NCBI RefSeq assembly: GCF_003201975.1
Contig: NZ_QJJQ01000005.1
Span: 62,001 to 126,000, forward strand
DNA length: 64,000 nucleotides
Reading direction: 5' to 3'
Source of the DNA: Pseudogracilibacillus auburnensis
Lineage (GTDB): Bacteria > Bacillota > Bacilli > Bacillales > Amphibacillaceae
The notes beneath the pieces were generated by a model. That model was not told where the DNA came from, did no database searches, and saw only the letters and a program-made list of their open reading frames with translations. Positions within the stretch are counted from its first letter, which is position 1. Each line of letters starts with the position of its first letter. Shown one piece after another: positions 7,199 through 14,848 of the stretch. The translations under genes were made by a program, and so were the position numbers.

Positions 7199-8368
7199 CT
7201 ACTTAATAAACAATTTTCTCTCTACATCAGCAAGTACTTCACAACCGTTTTCAGTGACACGGAATGTTTCACTAATTTCAATTCCGTAAGTATCCATCCA
7301 TATTCCTGGAATCATATGGAAAACCATATTCGGTTGTAAGATTGTCGTATCCCCAGGCCTTAAGCTTGCAGTATGCTCACCCCAATCAGGTGGGTAGTTT
7401 AACCCTGTTGAGTAGCCGATACGTGATTCTTTTTCAAATCCTCTTTTTTCAATCGATTTTCGCCATGCAAGTTCTACCTGTTCACAAGTTGTACCAGGCT
7501 TAATAACATCTAGTGCTGCTTCAATTCCTTCAATTGCTGCATCTGCTAATTCTTCCATTTCAGGTGTCGGCTGTCCAATAACCAATGTTCGTGCTAATGG
7601 TGAATGGTAACGTTTATGACAACCAGCCAATTCTAAAATAACAGGATCTCCTTCTTTGTACTTTTCATCTGTCCACGTTAAATGACAAGCAGATGTTTTT
7701 TCTCCGGAAGGTAGTAATGGAACAATGGAAGTATAATCGCCACCAAATTCATCTGTTCCTGAGATTTGTTTATGAAATATATCAGCCACTACATCACATT
7801 CACGGACTCCTGCATTTATTTTTTCAATTCCTTTATACATTGTTTGTGTCACGATAGTTGCTGCCTTTTTAATTAGGTCAATTTCACCATCTGACTTCAC
7901 AATTCGAATCCAATTAACTAGACTTGTTCCATCGACAAATTTCGCATTAGGTAACTTTTTCGTTAATTGAATGTAGTTTTTTGCCGTAAAGTAATATGCG
8001 TCATATTCAGCAGCTATCGTTTTATTTGCTTGCCCTTTTTCTTCTATTATATTCGCTACAAAGTCCATCGGGTGTCTTTCTGTTGATTGGACATAATTAT
8101 CTGGGTATGGAATAATACTCTCTTGTTTTAACCATGTCGTTATTTCAGCGGCACTTGCATCAATTCCACGACCAACCCATATTGGCTCTTCTTCATCAGC
8201 GATGACAATTAATAATTGGTGAACATAAAATGACCATGCATCAAAGCCTGTTAAGTAATTCATGTTCGCTGGATCTGTTACTAATAAAACATCAATTCCT
8301 TGTTTTTCCATACTTTCTTTCGTTTTCGTAAGTCTATTTTTGTATTCGGATACAGAAAAAATTAACAT
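7199..8368 (-). CDS. doeA: Ectoine hydrolase (DoeA/EutD, M24 pita-bread fold)
   Basis: Opens the ectoine ring to N-acetyl-2,4-diaminobutyrate, the first catabolic step. The 389-residue protein has a creatinase-type N-terminal domain (DPANMNYLTGFDAWSFY near residue 32-48) and an M24 C-terminal domain. The usual M24 metal-binding residues are replaced: the position of the first metal Asp reads ILELAGCH (Glu246) and the second metal Asp position reads HSPLART. That pattern fits the metal-independent EutD/DoeA group, in which a Glu is reported to attack the substrate. A generic Xaa-Pro peptidase is the alternative, but lost metal ligands and the doe/eut neighbours argue against it. GGGAGG precedes the ATG. 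Confidence 0.85.
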   Translation of the reverse strand: MLIFSVSEYKNRLTKTKESMEKQGIDVLLVTDPANMNYLTGFDAWSFYVHQLLIVIADEEEPIWVGRGIDASAAEITTWLKQESIIPYPDNYVQSTERHPMDFVANIIEEKGQANKTIAAEYDAYYFTAKNYIQLTKKLPNAKFVDGTSLVNWIRIVKSDGEIDLIKKAATIVTQTMYKGIEKINAGVRECDVVADIFHKQISGTDEFGGDYTSIVPLLPSGEKTSACHLTWTDEKYKEGDPVILELAGCHKRYHSPLARTLVIGQPTPEMEELADAAIEGIEAALDVIKPGTTCEQVELAWRKSIEKRGFEKESRIGYSTGLNYPPDWGEHTASLRPGDTTILQPNMVFHMIPGIWMDTYGIEISETFRVTENGCEVLADVERKLFIK

Positions 8369-8411
8369 AATTTTCCTCCCTTTCTTTTAGAAAACTTAGC
8401 TTTCGCTAAAG

Positions 8412-8562
8412 AAAACACACCGATTGGCGAGCTGACAGGCGATGACAAAGGTGATGTTGCTCTTATGTAAGTAAACTAGCGGATAGCTAGTTTATGACGA
8501 AATAAAACACGCCAATTGGCAATCCATTGTAGTAATGACAGAGGCGATATTGCGCTTATGTA
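8412..8562 (-). repeat. Two degenerate 59-bp direct repeats, 92-bp period
   Basis: 8412-8470 and 8504-8562 are equal in length and similar throughout: each begins AAAACAC, contains ATTGGC and ATGACA, and ends CTTATGTAA. The spacer holds an 8-bp hairpin (AAACTAGC/GCTAGTTT). In one frame the first copy translates to NTPIGELTGDDKGDVALM before a stop, and the NTPIG part recurs in the second copy before it meets stops, so this may be duplicated gene-tail debris. It lies between dctP and doeA. Confidence 0.55.
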
Positions 8563-8616
8563 ACTAAGTGGTTACCTTATTTACCAAGTAGCTAACAGCG
8601 AGAACTAAAGTCGTAT

Positions 8617-8799
8617 TTAGGACGCACAATGTTTATAGCGACGAGTAATCGCAATCCTAAAGGCTTTTTCGGTAGGGCGATACTTATTACCAATCCCGGG
8701 ATATCGTGCTTTTAACCAATGAGTAATAAGCTTTTCTACTCTGCTAAAAATGATCACATATCCATTATTTAACCCATGAAAAAAAGGAGTCCATTTCAA
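8617..8799 (-). other. Probable relic DNA between dctP and doeA
   Basis: A 60-codon minus-strand frame with a basic C-terminus (LITHWLKARYPGIGNKYRP, then AFRIAITRRYKHCAS) but no ribosome binding site. I do not recognise it. The stretch GATTGCGATTACTCG inside it also occurs at about 36986-37001 within a dispersed repeat, which suggests mobile-element debris. Confidence 0.3.
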
Positions 8800-8830
8800 A
8801 AAAGATTGAACAATATGAAGTTAGACTCCC
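8778..8830 (-). terminator. Possible terminator after dctP
   Basis: On the minus strand GGAGTC pairs with GACTCC, with a long 32-base AT-rich loop, directly followed by eight Ts. The large loop weakens the call. Confidence 0.4.
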
Positions 8831-8881
8831 CATGAGTAGTGTAAAATTAAATCCGTCTCTATTTATTTTTTGAGCGTGCTT

Positions 8882-9988
8882 TTATTCACCTAATTCTGCT
8901 TCTGCCTCTTCAATTTCTTTTTCAAGCGTTTCTATAATTTCTTTTGCTGCATCGCTTTCTTTCTTGTACTCTTCACGTGCATCCAATGATAATTCTTTAA
9001 ATGCTTGTCTTTGTTCAGACGTTAGTTCAACAATCTCAATGTCTTCCGTTTTAATACCTTCTAACGCTTTTTCGGCTTCTTCATCCTGCATGTCAAATGA
9101 CCAGTCATTTACTTCTTGAACTACTTCTCGAATGAGGTCTTGATTTTCTTGTGACAATCCTTCAAAGAAGTCTTGGTTTGCCGCAGTTACAGTCGTATAA
9201 ATATGATGTTTGGAATCCATTAAGTAGTCTTGAACTTCATGGAAATTACTGCTATACACATAAAACAGTGGGTTTTCTTGCCCGTCAATTCCTTTTGTTT
9301 GTAGCATCGTGTAAATTTCTCCAGAATCTGTTGGAGTCGGGTTAGCTCCCATAAGTTCATATGACTTAATAATTAAACTTGTCGGCATCGTTCTCATTTT
9401 TACACCTTTCATATCATCAGGTGTTGTAATTTCTTTATTCGCTGTCCACCACATAAATCCTTCTAACCAGAATTTAAATGGTGTAATTCCTTTTTCTTCA
9501 TACTTTTCAGCTAATGGTCCATATAATGCTTCACTTTCGTTGAGCACTTTTTTATTCACTTCTAAGTTATCAGAGAATAAAAATGGAATAGCCATAATTT
9601 GTGATTCTGGGATCACATCTCCCGAAAACCCTGGTGATGTAATGGCAATTTCAATTGCCCCAGTTTGAAGTGACTGTAGAACGTCCATATTACTTCCAAG
9701 TTGCCCAGCAGTATAAACATCTACTGTTATGTTTCCATCAGATTTTTCTTCAATTAATTCTTTAAATTTATTTGCATATAAATCTTGTACATCTCCCTGA
9801 CCTTCTTCATGTGCAAACTTTAAATTAATTTGTTCACCACTTGCTGCTGCATCATCATTTCCACTATCGGTTTCTGCATCTGTATCAGCACCATTGCCAG
9901 CATCATCACTATCACCACCACAAGCGATTAAAGCGATTGATAATACAAACATTAACATGAATACATATAGTCCTTTTTTGTTAAACAA
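8882..9988 (-). CDS. TRAP transporter substrate-binding lipoprotein (DctP/TeaA/UehA type)
   Basis: The extracellular solute receptor of a TRAP transporter. A signal peptide ends in the lipobox LIAC with Cys23, so the protein is membrane-anchored, followed by an acidic Gly/Asp/Asn-rich linker to about residue 52. The DctP fold follows: FAHEEGQGDVQDLYANKF, TAGQLGSNMDVLQSLQTG, and GVKMRTMPT, whose Arg199 is the family's carboxylate-binding arginine. The start is TTG at 9988, seven bases after AGGAGG. Given its neighbours the likely ligand is ectoine/hydroxyectoine; this is inference from context, as TRAP receptors also bind sugars acids and other carboxylates. Confidence 0.85.
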   Translation of the reverse strand: MFNKKGLYVFMLMFVLSIALIACGGDSDDAGNGADTDAETDSGNDDAAASGEQINLKFAHEEGQGDVQDLYANKFKELIEEKSDGNITVDVYTAGQLGSNMDVLQSLQTGAIEIAITSPGFSGDVIPESQIMAIPFLFSDNLEVNKKVLNESEALYGPLAEKYEEKGITPFKFWLEGFMWWTANKEITTPDDMKGVKMRTMPTSLIIKSYELMGANPTPTDSGEIYTMLQTKGIDGQENPLFYVYSSNFHEVQDYLMDSKHHIYTTVTAANQDFFEGLSQENQDLIREVVQEVNDWSFDMQDEEAEKALEGIKTEDIEIVELTSEQRQAFKELSLDAREEYKKESDAAKEIIETLEKEIEEAEAELGE

Positions 9989-10086
9989 TACATTTCCTCC
10001 TTATATTTTTCTAAAGTTTACGTAAGACCCCCAATTTTAAAGGAAATTAAACACCCCCTATAAAAGGTTTAACGAAGCTATCATTA

Positions 10087-11379
10087 TTAACCACCTTTAG
10101 AAGAACCAAAAATATCTTGATATACCATAATTATTTCTGGATAAATAATTAACAGTAAATTAATTGCTAAAAAAATGATTATATATGGGGCAATTCCCCT
10201 TACCACTTCTAAATAAGGCTTTTTAAATATCGCACACGCGGTAAAAATATTAACACCGAATGGTGGTGTTACAGTTCCAAGTGTTGCTTGCATCGTTATT
10301 AAAATCCCAATAGCAACAGGATGTATATCCGCTGCCATTGCAATAGGGAAGAAAATTGGTGTTAAAATAGCTATTGCAACTAATGAGTCTACAAACATAC
10401 AGGATATTAAAAAGAATAAAGACATAATCAACAAAATTTGAAGTTGAGTAGGGTCATTCCCTAAAAAAGTCTCTGTTAGCATTTGTGGAATCCGCAAATA
10501 AGAGATAATCCAAGAAAATGCTCCACCTGCTGCCAGTAAAATAAACACAATACTCGTTACTACCCCTGTTGATACTGCAATTCGATAAATATCTTTAATT
10601 TTTATCGATCTGTAAATAACTAATTCTAACAACATTGCATACAATACCGAAAATGCCGCAGCCTCAGTTGGACTGAACATTCCTGTATAAATACCACCAA
10701 GAATTAGGACTGGGAATCCAAAAGTCAAGAGAGCTTTTCTAAATGAATACCAACGCTGTCCCCAAGTTGCCTTTGGCTCAACTGGAATATCTTTCTTTAT
10801 TGCAATAAAGAATTCCCATAAAGCAAATCCTACAAAAACCATTAACCCGGGAATAATTCCAGCAATAAATAAATCCCCTACTGACGTTCCTGTCAACATA
10901 CCGTAATAAATCATCACAATACTTGGAGGTATCAAAATTGCAATACCAGCAGAGTTAATAATTAGTCCAATAATATGAGAATCTTTATATCCATATTCTA
11001 ATGCCCTGTTTCTCATCGGGCGTCCAATCGCAGCAATGGTTGCTTGCGCTGATCCTGAAACTGATCCAAACATCGTACTTGTTGCGGCGGCAACAATACC
11101 TGTTCCTCCACGAATATGTCCAAATAAATCTTTGACAAAATCTAGTAACCTATTTGCTGTTCGTCCCTCTACGATAATATCAGCAGCAAAAATGAACATT
11201 GGAATTGCTAATAAGACATAAGATTCAACACTACTCGATAATTGTTGGACAAATATAACAAAGCTAACATCCGGTGCAAAAACGATCATCATTAAAAGTG
11301 CTGAAACTAGTAATACGATCATGATTGGGAAGTTAAGAAATAACATTACGAACAACAAAGCAATAATTAACCATAACAT
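10087..11379 (-). CDS. TRAP transporter large permease subunit (DctM/UehC type)
   Basis: A 430-residue integral membrane protein with about 12 hydrophobic segments, the ion-coupled transport subunit of the TRAP system. Typical DctM stretches are seen: AIPMFIFAADIIVEG near residue 60, GSVSGSAQATIAAIG near residue 105-120, NSAGIAILIPPSIVMIYYG near residue 142-160, and GTVTPPFGVNIFTAC near residue 370. GGAGGGG lies upstream of the ATG. It is 36 bases after dctQ and precedes dctP, so the order is Q-M-P rather than the common P-Q-M. Sodium coupling is expected from the family. Confidence 0.92.
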   Translation of the reverse strand: MLWLIIALLFVMLFLNFPIMIVLLVSALLMMIVFAPDVSFVIFVQQLSSSVESYVLLAIPMFIFAADIIVEGRTANRLLDFVKDLFGHIRGGTGIVAAATSTMFGSVSGSAQATIAAIGRPMRNRALEYGYKDSHIIGLIINSAGIAILIPPSIVMIYYGMLTGTSVGDLFIAGIIPGLMVFVGFALWEFFIAIKKDIPVEPKATWGQRWYSFRKALLTFGFPVLILGGIYTGMFSPTEAAAFSVLYAMLLELVIYRSIKIKDIYRIAVSTGVVTSIVFILLAAGGAFSWIISYLRIPQMLTETFLGNDPTQLQILLIMSLFFLISCMFVDSLVAIAILTPIFFPIAMAADIHPVAIGILITMQATLGTVTPPFGVNIFTACAIFKKPYLEVVRGIAPYIIIFLAINLLLIIYPEIIMVYQDIFGSSKGG

Positions 11380-11415
11380 GTCTATATATCCCCTCCACTC
11401 TTTAAAATTAATACG

Positions 11416-11907
11416 TTATTTTTCCTCGACTTTAGTTAGTAACCGATCAAAGAAATCGACGATATATCGAACAGTCGCTAAAAAGAAACCGATTGGAATA
11501 ACCATCATGGTTAAATATAATGGTATACGTAAAATGGTTGATACTTGATTCAATATATACAAATGGATAACGTATTCGATTGCTAAATACGTACAAAATG
11601 CTAAGACAAGAGCGGAAAGTAAGTTGATAAAAATGGATAAGACACGTTGCATTTTTAATGACATCATATCGTAAAAGCCAGACATTTCAATATGCATCTT
11701 TTTCCTAGCTGCATATCCAAGCCCCATAAAGGTTAAAACAATAATACCAACCTTTCCAATTTCCTCTGTAAAGGGCCAACTTTTATTAAAAAAATAACGA
11801 CTGATCGCATTTCCAACTAACATTAAACTCATTAAAATAGTCGTTATGCTTAGTATGCCTTTCTCTACCTTTTCCCACAGTAAGTCAATTTTCTGCAAAA
11901 TTTTCAT
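11416..11907 (-). CDS. TRAP transporter small permease subunit (DctQ/UehB type)
   Basis: A 163-residue membrane protein with four hydrophobic helices, the small subunit that partners DctM. Characteristic features are RYFFNKSWPFTEEIGKVGIIVLTF near residues 37-60 and the YAARKKMHIEM motif near residue 67-77. The start is ATG at 11907, eight bases after the GGGGGG box; the longer GTG at 11916 is almost on top of it. The gene leads the transporter group. A cre-like palindrome lies upstream at 11941-11955. Confidence 0.9.
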   Translation of the reverse strand: MKILQKIDLLWEKVEKGILSITTILMSLMLVGNAISRYFFNKSWPFTEEIGKVGIIVLTFMGLGYAARKKMHIEMSGFYDMMSLKMQRVLSIFINLLSALVLAFCTYLAIEYVIHLYILNQVSTILRIPLYLTMMVIPIGFFLATVRYIVDFFDRLLTKVEEK

Positions 11908-11940
11908 CTCAGACACCCCCCTTAAAATTGCGTCAAATCC

Positions 11941-11955
11941 TGTTAAACGCTTTCA
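11941..11955. promoter_or_regulatory. cre-like CcpA site upstream of dctQ
   Basis: TGAAAGCGTTTAACA on the minus strand resembles the catabolite-responsive element TGWAARCGYTWNCW, with two mismatches at the right end. It sits about 35 bases before dctQ. Carbon catabolite control of ectoine uptake would make sense, but the site is imperfect. Confidence 0.4.
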
Positions 11956-12022
11956 AATCAACATAATTCATTGAAACGACATTTCACTTATTGATAAGAA
12001 ATACGTAACAATGTCTAATTCT

Positions 12023-12757
12023 TTATCTATAAAATAATTCACCGAAACCTTTTATTTGTGTTCCCACACCACTTAATCTTAATGAATGCCAAAAAGTAGC
12101 CTGATTTGAGGTAATCACGGGTTTTTGTAAATCCTCTTCTAGTTCTTGAATCATATGGACAGCTTGTAATCCTGTACAAGAAATAAACAATGCGTCTGCA
12201 TCATCTGTGTTTGCATTAATGGCCATGCGATAGATCGTATTACTATCTAGATTAGAAATTTCATAGTCATTCATGATCCCTAGTCCAGTTATATTCGTAA
12301 CGGTTAGACCACTTTCTGTAAAATAACGATGTGCTAACTTATTTACTTCCTCGGAATATGGAGTTGCAATGGCGATATGTTTAACTTGTAAAGCTTTGGT
12401 CGCCTCCATAACCGCTGTCGTCGTTGTAGTACACGGAATATTAGCAATATTCTCCATTCGATTAATCATTTGACGATCATATTTTACGCCATTTACAAAA
12501 CTACCACTTGTACAACCGAAAGCAATGACGTTTAAAGGTGCCTGAGCTAGTAATCTTGTTGCTCGAATGGCATCTTCTTCTAAACTAGACAGATCATCGA
12601 TAGAAAAATGCTCTGGTTGATCTGACAACGCAATTCTTGTAGTATGAGTCGTTACTCCTTTTGGTGCCATATGGTAGAATTCAACTTCCATGGAGTAAGC
12701 TGAAGCGATATAAATTAAACCAATTTTTGCTCTCCAACCGTATGGTAAATCCCCCAA
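12023..12757 (-). CDS. eutA: EutA-like protein, Asp/Glu racemase / maleate isomerase family
   Basis: A 244-residue cytosolic protein of the aspartate/glutamate racemase superfamily. The two catalytic-type cysteines lie in AFGCTSGSFVNG (about residue 81) and ISCTGLQAVHM (about residue 191), with an internal NIPCTTTTTAVMEA segment. This two-Cys pattern belongs to the AMDase/maleate isomerase/EutA branch. eutA accompanies eutB and eutC in proteobacterial ectoine clusters and has been proposed to serve hydroxyectoine use; the exact reaction is not established. The start is TTG at 12757, nine bases after GGAG. It has its own upstream promoter candidate, so it is probably the first gene of the eutA-dctQMP transcript. 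Confidence 0.8.
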   Translation of the reverse strand: MGDLPYGWRAKIGLIYIASAYSMEVEFYHMAPKGVTTHTTRIALSDQPEHFSIDDLSSLEEDAIRATRLLAQAPLNVIAFGCTSGSFVNGVKYDRQMINRMENIANIPCTTTTTAVMEATKALQVKHIAIATPYSEEVNKLAHRYFTESGLTVTNITGLGIMNDYEISNLDSNTIYRMAINANTDDADALFISCTGLQAVHMIQELEEDLQKPVITSNQATFWHSLRLSGVGTQIKGFGELFYR

Positions 12758-12858
12758 TCATACCCTCTCCTTTCCTCTTGATGTTTTGTTTTTTAATGCA
12801 TGTACGTTTTTTACTTTGGAAGTAGGGAATGATTACATTTCACTATTGAATAACTTTA

Positions 12859-12887
12859 ATTATAGAAATCGTATTATTGTAAATCAA
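12859..12887 (-). promoter_or_regulatory. SigA-type promoter upstream of eutA
   Basis: On the minus strand TTGATT (12882-12887) and TATAAT (12859-12864) are separated by 17 bp. It is about 100 bases before the eutA start. The rest of 12758-13000 is AT-rich with no gene. Confidence 0.6.
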
Positions 12888-13002
12888 TGTTTAATTTGTA
12901 AGAATATATTATCTCTATATCAGACAATTTGTTTAATAGCTTTTATTATGAATGCTTTTGTAGCACTTATGCTGTAAAAAAGTTTATACTTTCTTATTTG
13001 CA

Positions 13003-13048
13003 TAGAAAGGCGAAGTGTCATTTTTACGAGACTTTTTAAACAACCTCT
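13003..13048. repeat. Fragment of the TGTTCA-ended repeat
   Basis: AGTGTCATTTTTACGAGACTTTTTAAACAACC matches only the right end of the elements at 1037-1188 and 14619-14835 (GTCATTTTTGTTGGACTTTCTGAACATCC). It lies between doeD and eutA and is a truncated copy. Confidence 0.5.
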
Positions 13049-13057
13049 ATTATGTGT

Positions 13058-13093
13058 AAAAAAAACAGGGGAGTAGTGTGTTACTCCACCTGT
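13058..13093 (-). terminator. Terminator of doeD
   Basis: On the minus strand ACAGGTGGAGTA pairs with TACTCCCCTGT (one mismatch or bulge) around a short loop, followed by eight Ts. It lies 11 bases after the doeD stop codon. Confidence 0.85.
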
Positions 13094-13103
13094 ATTTTAT
13101 TCA

Positions 13104-14414
13104 TTATAATACTGCCTGAATAGACTCATTCACAATAGTAATCATTTCATCCATCTGTTCTTTATTAATGATGAACGGCGGAGCGAATGCTAAAGTGTCT
13201 TGACCATCATATACGACTGCACGGCAGATTAATCCTCTTTTTAAAGCTTCAGCAACAATTTTTGGTGTTACGGGCTCAACATCTGCTGATTCTCTTTCCA
13301 GACTAATTGCACCTAAAAGGCCAATACCTCTAACATCAATTACTTGTTTATTCTGTTCTTTAATCCACTCAAAACCTTCTAACATATGTTTGCCCATTGT
13401 ACGAACATTTTCAATTAGATTTTCATTCTCAATAATTTCTAGGTTTTTAAGTGCTACTGCTGCTGCAGTCGGATGGCCACTATATGTGTATCCGTGCCAA
13501 AAGTTACCTTCTGTTTTTTCATAAATTTCTTTATGCAATTTTTCAGAAATAACCATACCTCCAAGTGGCGCATAACCACTTGTGACACCTTTTGCCATCG
13601 TAATAATATCTGGTACGATTCCGAAATTCTCCATACCGAAGTTTGTTCCAGTACGACCAAATCCACAAATTACTTCATCTGATATGATTAAAATATCATT
13701 TTCATCACAAATTTTTCGTATTTCTTTAAAATAACTGTCTTCAGGTAAATTCACTCCACCTGAACCTTGAACTGGTTCTGAAATAAAGGCTGCAATTGTA
13801 TCTGCACCTTCTTTTTCAATCATTTCTTTCAATGATTCTATCGTACTATCAACATAGTAAAAGTCTGGTGCAATTGATGTTGTGAATGTATGGAATTCAG
13901 GAATACCCGTTGCACTCGTGGCTCCCATTGCTACCCCATGATACGATTTTTTACGAGAAATGATTTTTTTCTTTTCAGGCTTCCCATTTATTTTCCAATA
14001 ATGACGCACTGTTTTAAATGCCGTATCATTCGCTTCCGATCCACCTGATGTAAAGAATGTTACATTCAAATCACCTGGCGTCCATTTAGCAACTTCAGCT
14101 GCAAGTCTAATGATTGGTTCATGGCTCCAATTACTAAATGCTGAAGTAAAGGCTAATTTACCCATTTGCTCTTTTGCTACTTCACCAAGTTCTTCTCTTC
14201 CATGCCCAATGTTAACATTCCATAATGAAGATAAACTATCAATTAATGTTCTACCTTCTACATCTTTTAGATAGATTCCGTCCCCTTCTGTAAAAATAAA
14301 AGCAGGACCTTCTTCTTGTAGTTGTTTCATGTTTGACGTCGGATGGATAAAATGCTTTTTATCCAATTCCACTAATTCATTTTTTAATTTTTCATTTGTA
14401 ACTACTGAAGCCAT
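13104..14414 (-). CDS. doeD: L-2,4-diaminobutyrate aminotransferase (DoeD, class III)
   Basis: A PLP-dependent class III aminotransferase. In the ectoine pathway DoeD converts 2,4-diaminobutyrate to aspartate semialdehyde. The 436-residue protein has FFTSGGSEANDTAFK (about 120-134), the ISDEVICGFGRTG motif (about 244-256) and Lys275 in ITMAKGVTSGYAPLGG as the PLP-binding lysine. GGAGG precedes the ATG. Sequence alone fits many omega-amino acid transaminases; the substrate is assigned from its neighbours doeA, doeB and doeC. It has its own promoter candidate and terminator. Confidence 0.8.
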   Translation of the reverse strand: MASVVTNEKLKNELVELDKKHFIHPTSNMKQLQEEGPAFIFTEGDGIYLKDVEGRTLIDSLSSLWNVNIGHGREELGEVAKEQMGKLAFTSAFSNWSHEPIIRLAAEVAKWTPGDLNVTFFTSGGSEANDTAFKTVRHYWKINGKPEKKKIISRKKSYHGVAMGATSATGIPEFHTFTTSIAPDFYYVDSTIESLKEMIEKEGADTIAAFISEPVQGSGGVNLPEDSYFKEIRKICDENDILIISDEVICGFGRTGTNFGMENFGIVPDIITMAKGVTSGYAPLGGMVISEKLHKEIYEKTEGNFWHGYTYSGHPTAAAVALKNLEIIENENLIENVRTMGKHMLEGFEWIKEQNKQVIDVRGIGLLGAISLERESADVEPVTPKIVAEALKRGLICRAVVYDGQDTLAFAPPFIINKEQMDEMITIVNESIQAVL

Positions 14415-14528
14415 ATTATTTCCTCCTAAGTGTCATTTGATCAAAATTACCCACTTATTTGTACAATGAACGAAGGAATTCTGTAAGAAAATGAACCATT
14501 TTTACCCTACTCGCATTTATACTTGGTT

Positions 14529-14557
14529 ATTGTACATGGTATAATTTTAGATTTCAA
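14529..14557 (-). promoter_or_regulatory. SigA-type promoter upstream of doeD
   Basis: On the minus strand TTGAAA (14552-14557) and TACAAT (14529-14534) are 17 bp apart. It lies about 115 bases before doeD, between the gene and the repeat at 14619-14835, so doeD can be transcribed without read-through from doeC. Confidence 0.6.
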
Positions 14558-14618
14558 ATGATATAAATATTGTTTTTTTGTAAATTCCCTCGCTATTTCA
14601 CTCGTCATGCCGATTAGA

Positions 14619-14835
14619 GGTGTTCAAAAATACCGGTAAAAAGGATCGAAAAGTTCAAGGCGGCGTCGCTTTGAGGAACGGATTTTCACAGGATGTGATG
14701 ACTTCCGTGTTGCCCACAGGACGTGGGCGAATGTAACGGAAGATCCTCTGAAGCTTTTCCATACGTGAGTACCTAAAAAAGCAAGCCAACGCAGAAATTC
14801 GATGCGTCATTTTTGTTGGGGTTTTTGAACATCCC
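14619..14835. repeat. TGTTCA-ended dispersed repeat, copy 2
   Basis: A 217-bp element with ends GGTGTTCAAAAAT and TTTTTGAACATCC in inverted orientation. It shares AAGTTCAAGGCGGCGT, GAGTACC, AAGCAAGCCAACGCAG and TTCGATGCGTCATTTTTG with copy 1, but has a longer core holding an extra inverted repeat (CTTCCGTGTTGCCCA with CGAATGTAACGGAAG). It fills the doeC-doeD gap and seems to have been inserted there. Confidence 0.75.
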
Positions 14836-14848
14836 ACTTTTGAGCAAT

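Noticed and set aside
8617-8799. Transposase or intron-protein fragment
   Set aside because: The basic C-terminus hinted at a DNA-binding protein, but no catalytic motif or clear family could be seen, so it is only called relic DNA.
12786-12977. 63-codon plus-strand frame upstream of eutA
   Set aside because: No ribosome binding site, AT-rich composition; the eutA promoter lies inside it on the other strand.
14655-14837. 60-codon frame in the TGTTCA-ended repeat
   Set aside because: Lies entirely inside a non-coding repeat and is not conserved in the other copies.
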